NCBI GenBank assembly: GCA_958298945.1
Contig: OY282609.1
Coordinates: forward strand, 55,710,220 to 55,774,219
DNA length: 64,000 nucleotides
DNA from: Atherix ibis
Lineage: Eukaryota > Arthropoda > Insecta > Diptera > Athericidae
Direction of reading: 5' to 3'
Shown here: piece by piece, positions 1 to 8,734 of the stretch
Position numbering within the stretch: the stretch's first letter is position 1
Layout of the letters: each line of letters opens with the position of its first letter
Notes under the pieces: generated by a model
Told to the model about the DNA's origin: nothing
The model's database searches: none
Seen by the model: only the letters and a program-made list of their open reading frames with translations
Position numbers and translations under genes: made by a program

Positions 1-177
1 AAAATGTTTATTTTGAAAGTGGTAGTGCAAGTCCATTTTAGGTTGAAATTATTTTTATAAATAGATATTCTCTTAGCCAGACGGAAGGATTATTTGTTGT
101 ATAGATTTTCGATATTTTACCTTACTAGAGTTACTGAACGAGTGACTCTTTGATAAAGTGGTTATATTTGGCAATAA

Positions 178-586
178 TTGGACTCATCATCACTTATGTG
201 GCCATAGTTTGGTGGCATAAATCTGAACTACGTACTGGCCAAGCAATTCTTCTTCAGGTTTAAACACTGGCGTACTTGGGTTTGACAGATACCCTACGAA
301 TACTCTTGAGGCTCTTTTAGACCTGCTATCATTTTATTTCCATATTAAAAAGGAAGCGACTATAGTAGCACTTAGATAAGGACATTGCAAAACGTTTTAG
401 CTAGTCGACCTAAAATAAATTTAGACGCTATGCCAAGGAAACCTAATTTAAATCAGTTTTTTAAAGTGGTTTTAACGGAGCGCCTATCTTAGACGAAGGG
501 AGGACCATCACTCGAGGAAGAGGAACTCGACTTTTACACAGATGGATCTAAACCAGAAGAGGGCGTTGGCGCGGGAATACTCGAGC
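178..586 (+). pseudogene. RT C-terminal region and start of RNase H (LINE ORF2 fragment)
   Basis: Reading from about 178, the translation contains VWWHKSELRTGQ, then LAYLGLTDTLR and, after a one-base shift near 300, TLEALLDLLSFYFHIKKEA. These match the post-RT segment of RNase H-type LINEs (VWW, LACLGITGA, ALEALLDLPPLDL in relatives). At 523-582 comes DFYTDGSKPEEGVGAGI, the first RNase H motif; the D of YTDGS is its first metal-binding Asp. In-frame stops near 270 and 330 and the frameshift show it is dead. The reading frame is cut at 586 by the nested retroposon. Confidence 0.8.
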
Positions 587-607
587 TTTTTTTTTTTTTT
601 TTTTTTT
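587..607. repeat. Poly(T) tract, the poly(A) tail of the minus-strand retroposon
   Basis: Twenty-one consecutive T at the left edge of the insertion, directly after the ACTCGAGC target-site copy. This is the hallmark of target-primed retroposition on the minus strand. Confidence 0.85.
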
Positions 608-1175
608 ATTTGACAGGGTTTTCCATTTCTACGTTATTGTACAATTTTTACATAACATATATGCATTTATATAAATAGACATGAGATACAGTCGCTCCTA
701 TAGAGCATATAGCGGCACTAGAGACCCTGTGAACTCTCTCCATCTGCTTCTGTCTTGGGCTAGCCTTTTTCACTTCCGCCCATGACTTGCCAATTTGTTG
801 GTGTTCGCGCTCGACTGATCTTCTCCAAGTGGTCCTTGGTCATCCTCTGCTGCGATTGCCCTGTGGGTTCCAATCTAGTTCCATTGCCATCCTTTCTATG
901 TCCGTAGGTGGTTTTTCGCAAGGTGTGGCCAATCCAACTCCATTTCCTGCGTTTTTGATGTCAGCTAGCAGGGGTATTTGCTTCGTGAGAAGAGGTATGG
1001 TCCGGGTGCTTCTTCTTGTGATATTCTTGATAAGGTGTTTCTTTTTTTTATAGCTTGCGGCCTATCAGGCCAGCGAAGCAACCCCCAGTGACGTTGGGGG
1101 ACCCTACGGACTACATATATATGATGCTTGTAGTCGGCCTCTCATTCCGGCACCAATGCCGAGATGGCGGCAGCG

Positions 1176-1230
1176 GGAATCGAACCCACTAACTACCGAG
1201 TGTGAGTCGGTCGACTTGACCACTGCACCA
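1176..1230 (-). promoter_or_regulatory. Internal RNA polymerase III promoter of the SINE (A and B boxes)
   Basis: On the minus strand TGGTGCAGTGG (1230-1220) fits the A-box consensus and GGTTCGATTCC (1186-1176) is a perfect B box, about 45 bases apart as in tRNA genes and tRNA-derived SINEs. Confidence 0.75.
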
Positions 1231-1304
1231 CACACTCGGCACTCGAGCCTTATTACCATCTAACAGTTCGGCCGAAAAGCTTAGAACGTAACACAGTAGA
1301 AATA

Positions 1305-2457
1305 TTTTTTTTTGCAAAATTCATTTTTATTATTTAACATAGTTGCCTTCGAGGGCGATACAGCGATTATAGCGATCTTCCAACTTTTCGATACCATTTT
1401 TATAGTACTCTTTCGGTTTTGCCTCAAAATAGACCTCAGTTTCGGCAATCACACCATCATGGGTCTTAAATTCTTGCCAGCGAGCAAACAGGAAAAAGTC
1501 GCTGGGGGCCAGATCTGGAGAATACGGTGGATGGGGAAGCAATTCGTAGCCCAATTCATTGAGTTTTCCCATGTTTTCATCGACTTGTGACACGGTGCAT
1601 TGTCTTGGTGAAACAACACTTTTTTCTTCTCCAAATGAGGCCGTTTCTTAGCGATTTCTTTCTTCAAACGATCCAATAACGCTATATAATAGTCGTCTGT
1701 CCCTTCTGGAGATAGTCAATGAATATTATACCATGCGCATCCCAAAATACAGACGCCATCACCTTGCCAGCCGACTGTTGCGTCTTTCCACGCTTTGGAT
1801 TCGGTTCGTCGCTCGCTCTCCACTCTGCCAACTGACGATTGGACTCTGGAGTGTAGTGACGGAGCCATGTTCCATCCATTGTCACATATCGACGCAAAAA
1901 TTCGGGTTTACGTAGTACGTATATTGCGCTTGAACAGCTCCAAACACTGCTCAGAATCATCAACACGTTGTTGTTTTTGGTCCACAGTGAGCTCACGCGG
2001 CATCCACTTTGCACACAGCTTTCGCATGTCCAAATATTCATGCACGATATGTCCAGCACGCTCTTTCAATATCTTCAGAGTCTCAGCTATCTCGCTCAAC
2101 TTCACTTTACGGTCATTTAAAATTATTTTATGGATTTTTCTGCCGTAACCACCTCTTTTGGACGTCCACATTGTGCTCGTACGACCAGTTCGAAATTGAC
2201 GAAACCAATATTTCACAGTTGGAATAGCTAGAGCAGAGTCCGGATAACGTTTGGCAAACCATGCTTTGGTTTCCACTGTAATTTTTTCATCAAAAAGCAG
2301 TGCTTTATCAATACACGAAATTCGTCTTTATCCATTTTTTTTTTTCAGTAACAAAAGTTGCTCCACTCAAAATGCTATATCTCACGAACCAATCGACCGA
2401 TTGCTGTCAAATTTTGACAGGAATGATTTGAAGCATGGTGCTATCTAAGGTCCTTGG
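1305..2457 (-). mobile_element. Mariner A, inserted in the RNase H domain of the old LINE
   Basis: A full-length mariner-size element (about 1.15 kb) on the minus strand. TA lies at 1303-1304 and 2458-2459. If the element and one TA are removed, the LINE frame reads through as V-E-I-I-E-L-C-A-R, matching the expected RNase H sequence, so these edges are well supported. The two ends do not form an obvious terminal inverted repeat: the right end reads CCAAGGACCTTAGATAGC inward, while the left end is T-rich. The left end is therefore eroded. Confidence 0.8.
1330..2335 (-). pseudogene. Mariner A transposase, broken by several frameshifts
   Basis: The start is the ATG at 2335-2333 (MDKDEFRVLIKHCFLMKK). 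A base lost in the A run near 2285 shifts the frame, and an N-terminal helix-turn-helix region follows to about 1908. The catalytic part is spread over three frames: YVTMDGTWLRHYTPES (first Asp kept, the usual next Glu is Gly), VLFHQDNAPCHKS (second Asp) and YSPDLAPSDFFLF (third Asp). The spacing and motifs are the mariner D,D34D signature. All three catalytic Asp codons survive, but at least three frameshifts prevent a protein. It closely resembles a mariner lineage common in insect genomes. Confidence 0.88.
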
Positions 2458-3211
2458 TAATTGAACTCTGTGCTAGATAGGGTATCAAAAGGAATCTACT
2501 TAACGCAAAAATCTCGATTACGTCAGCCAGCCAAGCTGCATTGTAAGCTCTTATCTTGTCTGATATGCAATCCAAGCTAATTTTGGATATTCTCATAGTC
2601 CTAAATCACCTACTATACACTACAATGAAACTTTGATATGGGTGGCAGGTCATAAGATTATTGAGGTTAATGGACTAGCAAATAAAGTTGCCAAAAGAGG
2701 ATAGAATATTCCGTTCAGTAGACCAGAACCATTCTATGGCAGTCCAAAAAACCACCTCGGGTCCATTATTCAGTTCTGCGTACCTTAGATTAAAATCTCA
2801 CAGTAGAACAATAATCACTCTAAAAAAATTACTGGCCTACTTATTGAGCATTGTCTTTTAAGATATCGACTTATTAAGAAAATTTCTTGTTTTTGCTCTG
2901 AAGAGGATGAAACGTTAGAGCACCTACTCTGCGATTGCGAGGCCATTGCCCACCAGAGACTCCGGCAACTTTGTATGGGATTCCTTAACCCCTACGAGAT
3001 TTCCCGGTTACCCGCCGATATGATATTGATATATGCTTAAAGCCTTAATATTACTACTATTTGAGTTAGAGTTACTCACCACAAAGCAGCTCATTCACGG
3101 AGGCGATTTGAGACTATTTCACTGCTGCTACCTACTATATTATATGACATCACATTTTTATAAAGTAATATCAAATTTTCGAAACGAGTACATTTTTTTT
3201 ACTAGCTAATA

Positions 3212-3839
3212 TCTGGAGGAGGCGGTTTAAAAAAAAAGCAAAATGCCGATGGAGAAATTGTGAATTGGTCGAGTACATGCTGAATCGAATTTACAAGGAA
3301 TGAAAGGTCGATTCTTAAGATTTCAAGAAAGATTGTCTACATAAGTGTTGAGCTCAAATAGGTAAGTGAAAGCGGAAAGCTGCGATAAGTTTTCCGGAAG
3401 TTGTCATTTAATAAGATACCACTAAATATTCTAAATTATCTTTTCAATATGTTCATCCAAATTTTATTTTAAGAAATTGCTCATGTTATGTCCTTCCGAA
3501 GTTGTATCCTTGATCATGTTTAATCAAATCAATATCAATTCACCGATGGCAATTGAGAGTCTTAAATAAATTGTTAAGTATACGGAAAATTAAAAAAAAA
3601 AATTGACATGGCGACAACTATTCAAGTGGTTTGAGGTAACGGTAACCGCAAGTAACATAATTCTGTGGTTTGACGTAAGAGAGCACCTGTCACATCGACT
3701 CGTGCAATGAAATCTGTTGTCAAAACTGAATAATAAAAACGTAAAAAGAAACTGAAAATCTCATCATATGAGGTAGAATTTCTTTTAGTTGAATGCGTAT
3801 ACATCTAAGCATATCGGACAGGCGAAATCCTCCTCCAGA
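3212..3839. repeat. Possible MITE bounded by an 11-bp inverted repeat
   Basis: TCTGGAGGAGG at 3212-3222 and its exact reverse complement at 3829-3839 enclose about 600 bases. The motif is GC-rich in an AT-rich setting, which makes chance less likely. No target-site duplication was found and the interior codes for nothing recognised, so the call is weak. Confidence 0.25.
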
Positions 3840-3954
3840 GTTTGGCCTTTTGTTAAGTTGACTTATTGTCGCGTACAGTGAATCGTGTTAAAAGATAAAT
3901 TATTTTATGATCAAGAAAATAGCAAGCCAACATGCAAACATATCACGTTTTCTA

Positions 3955-4191
3955 TTACAAGCGATTAGAGAAAGAGTCTAAGTCAGAATAAATTAAGTGT
4001 GCTAACTCTGTCATTTGACTTCCTAGCTCTTTCGTTACCGCGGCGAATACATATGGTATGATGAACATTATCTTGTCAGTAGTATGTATCCATCCACCTT
4101 CTGGTACTAATATTACAGTCGGATTCTGTTTACTTAATAATAGTCCAACTTTATGTACTTGAACAGAAATAATACTAGAAAATAGAGTCCA
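3955..4191 (-). CDS. Unassigned open frame, possible exon or chance ORF
   Basis: A 79-codon open frame runs from TGG at 4191 to TAA at 3957-3955, with a mixed amino-acid composition (for example VILVPEGGWIHTTDKIM and AAVTKELGSQMTELAHL) less biased than other AT-driven frames around it. On the same strand TTTTCTAG near 4180 could serve as a splice acceptor. No start codon lies near its upstream end, no domain is recognised, and it does not look like the next Wnt exon. An open frame of this length is expected a few times by chance in this much sequence. Confidence 0.15.
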   Translation of the reverse strand, partial: WTLFSSIISVQVHKVGLLLSKQNPTVILVPEGGWIHTTDKIMFIIPYVFAAVTKELGSQMTELAHLIYSDLDSFSNRL

Positions 4192-4692
4192 GTTTTATAT
4201 TGTATATACTCGTTGTCTATTAACTGTCCATTTTAGTTGAGTTCACCTGAGCTGATGATAATGATTTCCTTTCTGAAATTCAATTCTTTCACAACTAAAC
4301 AATAAATAAATAAGAAAAAAGCTCTCACGGACTTATTCGTTTTATTGAGATCAAATTTCCAATTTCGATCTGTGAACCTAGATTAGATCTTTGACGCACA
4401 TCTTAAACGCCTTGCACAGTCTTTGTTGCTACCGCCGTTAGTATGAATACATCAACTTTCCACAATTTGCAGCTTTGAAGCTGTTGCTCTAATCAGTTTT
4501 TTTCCATAGTATTTGTCACCTCATAAAATTACTAGTATAATATTTGCGATAGCCGACGCAGCTGCTACCGTTTCCCACACCTGATATAGTTCAATGAAAA
4601 CACTTTTCCCTTATTACTGTCCGAAGTAATTAATCATTAGCACTTTTAATACTCATAACTATGTTTCAGAATAATTATCCTTGATCAAAAAG

Positions 4693-5580
4693 TTACCGGA
4701 ATTTAATAAGAAAATTAAAAATACAAGTTAATATATCTAAATCTATACTGTCCCCTTCAAAGTAATCCCCATCGACTTTAACACACTTATGCCATCGCTT
4801 GATCCAATCCTCGAAACATTTTTTATATTCGGTTTTCGGTATGTGCATCAGTGCTTCCTGCGATTTTTCCATTACTTCCTCTCGGCTGTTGAAACGCGTT
4901 CCCCGTAATGGTTTTTTAACTCGATTGAACAGAAAGAAGTCACAGGGAGCCAAATCAGGTGAATTCGGTGGTTGTTGGATGGTATTTGTTGCATTTTTCG
5001 TCAAAAAATTACGAATAATGATGGCACTCATATCGGCTCATTTGGTGAACGCCATTCACTTGCCTAATGTCTGGATTGCGTGTCGTACTCATAAACCCAC
5101 GTTTTGTCTCCAGTAATGATCCTTTTGATGAATGTGGGATCGGATTCAGCCTCACAAATCATGTCTTTTGCGACGTCAACACGGTCTCTTTTTTGCATGA
5201 AATTGAGGTCTTTTGACACCAACTTTGCTGCTACACGACGGAAACCTAAATTATTAACCGAAATATCTTGGACGGATTCATAGGCAAAGTTCAAGTCCTC
5301 CGCTATCTCTCTGATGGTTAATTTGCGGTTATTGATCAACATTTCTTTTACTTTATCAATATTTTCGTCGGTTTTCGATGTCGATTGTCTGCCACTGCGT
5401 TCATCATCTTCGATTGACTCACGACCACTTTTGAACCGCTCGTGCCACTGGTAAACGACCGTTTTCTTTAGAGAATCGTTGCCGAAACACTTTTCCAACA
5501 TTTCCAACGTTCGCGCACTTTTAAATCCGCTTTTTTGCGCAAAATTTAATACAAGTTCGTTGTTGCAAATTTAAATCCAT
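4693..5580 (-). pseudogene. Mariner B transposase with internal deletion removing the second catalytic Asp
   Basis: The start is ATG at 5580-5578 (MDLNLQQRTCIKFCAK). An extra A in the following A run shifts the frame. From 5507 the frame is open through the helix-turn-helix region (YQWHERFKSGRESIEDDERS, LTIREIAEDLNFAYESV) to IITGDKTWVYEYDTQSR, which holds the first catalytic Asp. The next about 90 residues, including the HHDNAP motif with the second Asp, are missing near 5050. The C-terminal part resumes with RNFLTKNATNTIQQPP, SPDLAPCDFFLF (third Asp) and IKRWHKCVKVDGDYFEGD. No active enzyme is possible, but the ends look usable in trans. Confidence 0.88.
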
Positions 5581-5730
5581 TTTTAAAATTGTAAAAAATC
5601 GCCAATATACACCAGAGATAGATGTACTCTTGGCTACGTAACTTTTGCAAATGTCAAGGTATGACGCTAAGATTAAGAGAGAATATCAACAACAGATGTA
5701 CCAACTTAACAAAAAAAACAGAACTTAAAG

Positions 5731-5765
5731 CGGAACGATGGGAGCGCCACACTCCCATCGTTCCG
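5731..5765. repeat. Perfect 14-bp hairpin just inside the right end of mariner B
   Basis: CGGAACGATGGGAG (5731-5744) is the exact reverse complement of 5752-5765, with the 7-base loop CGCCACA. The distal arm runs into the terminal repeat. No equivalent is seen at the left end. Confidence 0.8.
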
Positions 5766-5786
5766 GGAACTTTTTGATCAAGGTGG

Positions 5787-6681
5787 TATATTCGATCAAC
5801 TTGAATTAAGTTCTTTGATATCATTGCATAATTTTCTACTCACTGATCCTTAATTTTTGTAAATTTAAAATTAAACTGATTACTCATAAAAAAATTTACT
5901 ATCATAATTTCCAACAAAATAATTAGAGTTTGATGCTTAATAATTTTGCGTTATTTAAAAATAAAAAGTAAAAAAACTGTTTACTATTTACAAAAAAAAC
6001 TAAGAATCGATAAAGTGTAATAAATTAAAAAAAGCTAATTATTCAACATAACTATTGGATTAAAAAAAATATGAAAAATTTGCCTTCTTATTCAACTAAA
6101 TTCTTTAAGAGAATATTTTAAACTACAGACATGCGCCACAATTTCGTTTATATAAAGCAAAACTGTATGCATATAAGTATGTATAATCGAGGGTTGAAAA
6201 TAAACAACAGACAAGTTGAAGTATAAAACAATGTTTAGATATAAGAATAGCATACAGAAAAGGACTAAACCTCCATTTTTTTTGAGTAACTTACCAACAG
6301 TATGCAGAAGAGCAAAAAAAAACTAAATTATGAAAATTACCTTTCTTAAGTAGATTGGATGAGTGCGGATTTCGACTTTTCGTGCTTAAAGAGGAGCAAT
6401 TCCAGCGATGCCACTGAAACTGAATAAGAGAAAATCGCTCTTTAAAAAATAAATTAATTTTACCTACATATGTGTACGATCATATAAATATCTGTATACG
6501 CATGAACAGAAAATGCGGATATTGTTATCCTCACAAAAAAATTAATTCTTAAAACGGATAAAAATAATGGAAGGAGTTCTAACGGAAAAAAGCTGGAGCT
6601 ATGAAAATTTTCGCTTCTACTAAATTTGTTCCGCACAAAAGTGGATACATCTGTTTAGAGCTCCTTCAATTTTGCACTCAC
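5787..6681 (-). other. Probable Wnt10 intron downstream of the identified exon
   Basis: AT-rich non-coding sequence follows the splice donor at 6681-6680 on the minus strand. I searched the minus strand down to position 1 for the expected next Wnt block (a Trp-His-Arg-Trp-Asn-Cys type motif) and did not see it. The intron therefore appears to run past the window's left edge, carrying mariners A and B and the old LINE. No other structure stands out. Confidence 0.6.
6676..6681 (-). promoter_or_regulatory. Splice donor of the Wnt exon
   Basis: The minus strand reads CAA|GTGAGTG at 6684-6675, a strong donor. A second GTGAGTGCC lies inside the exon 21 bases upstream, as part of the Arg-Glu-Cys codons. 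It could act as a cryptic donor but would remove the conserved Cys. Confidence 0.85.
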
Positions 6682-6829
6682 TTGAATTTGGCACTCACGT
6701 ACAGCTAATTCTAAGCCATCAAGAGCAGATAATGTAACGTCGCTTGCCTTATAGCACAATTCCAACTGATCCTTAGTTAATCCTGGAATTGTGCGACAAG
6801 TTGCTCGTACGTCTGGCAGACAGTTTATC
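6682..6829 (-). CDS. Wnt10: Internal exon of a Wnt gene, probably Wnt10
   Basis: Wnt proteins are secreted, lipid-modified ligands for Frizzled receptors. This 148-base exon encodes 49 complete codons after one leading base. The product includes ATCRTIPGLTKDQLELCYK, ASDVTLSALDGLELAVREC and a final Gln-Ile-Gln. This is the conserved N-terminal Wnt block, with Cys residues at family positions and the ECQxQ motif after which many Wnt genes have an intron. The PGLTKDQxELCYKASDVT wording is closest to insect Wnt10 as I know the family. The splice sites are canonical: a pyrimidine tract plus TAG before 6829 and GTGAGT after 6682 (phase-0 exit). There is no stop and no frameshift, and the composition is less AT-rich than its surroundings. 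Signal peptide exon(s) must lie at higher coordinates and the remaining exons below position 1. The Wnt assignment is near certain; the Wnt10 subfamily is likely. Confidence 0.9.
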
Positions 6830-6850
6830 CTAGAAAGAAAAAGAATATAT
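6830..6850 (-). promoter_or_regulatory. Splice acceptor of the Wnt exon
   Basis: On the minus strand a T/C-rich tract (ATTCTTTTTCTTTCTAG) ends in AG at 6831-6830, immediately before the exon's first base at 6829. Confidence 0.85.
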
Positions 6851-7210
6851 GAGCAAATTATTATTATAATTTTTTCTCTCCTAATAATATAATAAAAAAT
6901 ATTTAGATTACTGATTTGTTCATTTATTCAAAACAATTCACCTACGTGTATTATGCAGTAAACAAATTCATTTAAAATAAAAAAAGCAATAAAAAATGTT
7001 GTTTTTTTTATTCTAAAATTTTTGAGCATAAAAGCAATTTTTACTTTAGCTGAATAATTAAAACAATTTATAAAAAATTCAAATTCATTTGAAATGGGTT
7101 ATTGGCAATTGCTTATGTTGTAAAAAAGAAAGTTTTCCAAAATCCCTAAAGAAGTCTCTTTTGGCTTCCTGTAGCCGATCAGTTTTTGTGGTTTAAAAAT
7201 ATTCCATATA
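6851..7210 (-). other. Probable Wnt10 intron upstream of the exon
   Basis: AT-rich sequence between the exon's acceptor and the TA target of mariner C. Only runs of T and A are seen. If the first Wnt exon lies further right, mariner C sits in this intron. Confidence 0.5.
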
Positions 7211-8503
7211 CGAGGGTCATTCAACAAGTACTTAGCCTCACCGCCCAATGGAACTGCTGTCACAAAAGAAATTTACCATTGTGTAGTACATTCTTTTAGT
7301 AGCCTATTGTCAAAGTTTCAGTCGATCCCCTTTATTAGTTTTATTTTGAGAGCCTTTGAAAGCGAGCGTGGCGGTCGGTTGCACAAAAATGTAAAAAAGA
7401 ACAATATCGTTCGGTGATTAGATTCTTGTTTTTGGAAGGGAAAACGCGCAGCGAAAGCAAAGATCGCTGGGATGCTGTGTAATGTGACTCTTCTCCTTCG
7501 ATGGCGACCGTCAAGAATTGGTTTAACGAGTTTGTTCGTGGCCGCACGTCGGTTTTTGATGAGCCACGCCCAGGTGCCCCGAAAACGGCTGCTACGGAGG
7601 AAAACGTTAAAAAAGTCCACGATCTCGTGTTGGCAGACCGTCGATTGAAGGTTCACGAGATAGCTGAGACTGTGGGCATCGTAGTAGGAACGGGGCATCA
7701 TATTCTATACGAAGAACTGGGCATGAAAATGCTGTCGGCACGATGGGTGCCGCGTTTGCTCACACCGGAAAACAAGCGCAACCGTGAGACCACATCGGCG
7801 ACGTGTTTGGCGCTGTTTCAGCACAATCCGGCGGAGTTCTTGCGTCGTTTCGTGACCGTCGACGAAACATGGATTTACTGGTACACACCAGAGACCAAGG
7901 AACAGTCGAAACAGTGGACTTCACCCGGCGAACGTGCTCCGAAGAAGGCGAAGACTGTTCGATCGGCCGGAAAGGTGATGGCCACCGTTTTCTGGGATTC
8001 ACAAGGTGTGATCCACATCGATTACCTCGAGAAGGGTAAAACAATCACGGGGCGCTACTATGCTGACTTATTGGGCCGATTTGACGTCGAATTGAAGAAA
8101 AAGCGGCCCCGCTTTGCGAAGAAAAAAGTGCTGTTCCACCACGGCAACGCGCCGGCTCACACCTCCGCCGTCGCCATGGCCAAATTGGTCGAATTGCGCT
8201 ACTAATTGCTGCCCCATCCACCGTACTCTCCAGATTTGGCCCCCAGTGACCACTTTTTGTTTCCAAACCTGAAAGAATCACTCGCCGGGCATAGATTTGG
8301 GTCGAATGAGGAGGTCATCGTCGCCACGGAGGCCTATTTTGCTTCCCTCGAGAAAATGTATTTTTTGGACGGGTTAAAAAAGTTAAAGCATCGCTGGGCC
8401 AAGTGTATCGAGCTTAAAGCAGATTATGTGGAAAAATAAATTGCCACCGTTCCAAAATTTTCGTTTTTCTTTTGTAGGCTAAGTACTTGTTGAATGACCC
8501 TCG
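7211..8503 (+). mobile_element. Mariner C, full length with perfect 28-bp terminal inverted repeats
   Basis: The left end 7211-7238 and right end 8476-8503 are exact inverted copies beginning CGAGGGTCATTCAACAAGTA, flanked by TA at 7209-7210 and 8504-8505. At 1293 bp it is a standard mariner length. It is GC-richer than its surroundings, which fits a fairly recent arrival. It lies about 380 bp upstream of the Wnt exon on the opposite strand. Confidence 0.95.
7389..8439 (+). pseudogene. Mariner C transposase, nearly full length but with two nonsense codons and a lost catalytic Asp
   Basis: The frame runs KKEQYRSVIRFLFLEGKTRS (from 7393), then TAA at 7480-7482 where relatives have Tyr. It continues through SMATVKNWFNEFVRGRTSVF at 7495-7554, the helix-turn-helix and linker (KVHEIAETVGIV, ARWVPRLLTPENKRNRE), and VTVDETWIYWYTPET with the first Asp. 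A second TAA lies at 8203-8205 in place of a Glu codon, then LLPHPPYSPDLAPSDHFLF with the third Asp. The frame ends DYVEK at 8439. The ATG at 7389 is one base out of frame. The second catalytic motif reads FHHGNAPAHTS where relatives have HQDNAPAHTS, so the essential second Asp is Gly. Frame conservation is high, so the damage is recent. Confidence 0.92.
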
Positions 8504-8505
8504 TA

Positions 8506-8734
8506 TTCACCTTCAATTTTCGTTTGTTACTATTATTATTATTATTATTTATTGATACTACAACTCATCGTCAAAATGTTCGTCAACTTTCTCTGTTCTC
8601 TGTTTCCCTCCTCCAATTTCTGATGAAGGGGAAAATTCAATAAAAGATCAAATAGCTCCCCAAATAGAAATAATTCTTTTCATAAAGTAATTCTTACTTA
8701 TTTGGAATTTGCTTAGTATATAAGAGATTGTTAC
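8506..8734. repeat. Short AT-rich spacer with an ATT microsatellite
   Basis: An ATT repeat occupies about 8526-8551 just outside mariner C. Nothing else is recognisable. Confidence 0.6.

Larger units (their letters stand above)
587..1240 (-). mobile_element. Chimeric retroposon: tRNA-type SINE head fused to LINE 3' tail, poly(A), 8-bp TSD
   Basis: The 5' end (minus strand, from 1240) is a tRNA-like head: GCCGAG at the very start can pair with CTCGGC near 1160, and pol III A and B boxes are present. A GC hairpin (CCCCCAACGTCACTGGGGG on the minus strand) follows. From about 1050 down to 608 the sequence encodes a degraded LINE ORF2 tail (WSWIGHTLRK, WNPQGNRSRG, PRTTWRRSVEREHQQIGKSW), ending in 21 A. 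The identical octamer ACTCGAGC lies at 579-586 and 1241-1248, so one target-site duplication encloses both parts. That argues for a single insertion of a fused RNA. The alternative is a LINE tail already present with a SINE landing exactly at its edge. The LINE clade is not resolved. Confidence 0.72.
127..3040 (+). mobile_element. Old RNase H-bearing non-LTR retrotransposon remnant, split by two insertions
   Basis: This is the 3' half of a LINE ORF2, in three pieces (about 127-586, 1241-1304 and 2458-3040). In order it shows the end of the reverse transcriptase region, an RNase H domain and a Cys-rich C-terminal finger, the order of RNase H-containing Jockey-superfamily elements (LOA/R1/Jockey group; exact clade not resolved). 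The gaps are filled by a minus-strand retroposon and a minus-strand mariner. Removing both rejoins the RNase H homology, which proves nesting. Many stops and frameshifts make it the oldest layer here. The 5' part (endonuclease, most of RT) is absent or left of the window. Confidence 0.8.
3041..4675. other. AT-rich sequence between transposons, no confident gene
   Basis: No coding homology is recognised. It contains an 11-bp inverted repeat (3212-3222 and 3829-3839) and a 79-codon minus-strand open frame (3955-4191), both listed separately. By position it is probably Wnt10 intron, because the Wnt exon at 6682-6829 is transcribed toward lower coordinates and its next exon is not seen here. Confidence 0.5.
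4678..5786 (-). mobile_element. Mariner B, internally deleted copy with good terminal inverted repeats
   Basis: The inverted ends are CCTTGATCAAAAAGTTACCGG at the left (from 4679) and, read inward, CCTTGATCAAAAAGTTCCCGG at the right (ending 5783), one mismatch apart. TA dinucleotides lie just outside at 4676-4677 and 5787-5788. The left end lacks two bases present at the right end. The element is about 1.1 kb, shorter than a full mariner because part of the transposase is deleted. Confidence 0.85.

Noticed and set aside
787..1053. 88-codon plus-strand frame
   Set aside because: It is antisense to the LINE-tail coding sequence of the retroposon.
1150..1240. tRNA gene on the minus strand
   Set aside because: It has A and B boxes and pairing ends, but it is the head of a retroposon with poly(A) and target-site duplication, and no clear anticodon arm could be drawn.
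7501..8205. Intact functional mariner transposase gene
   Set aside because: The frame is long, but it starts at an internal Met, is closed by a premature TAA, lacks the second catalytic Asp and has an upstream in-frame TAA.
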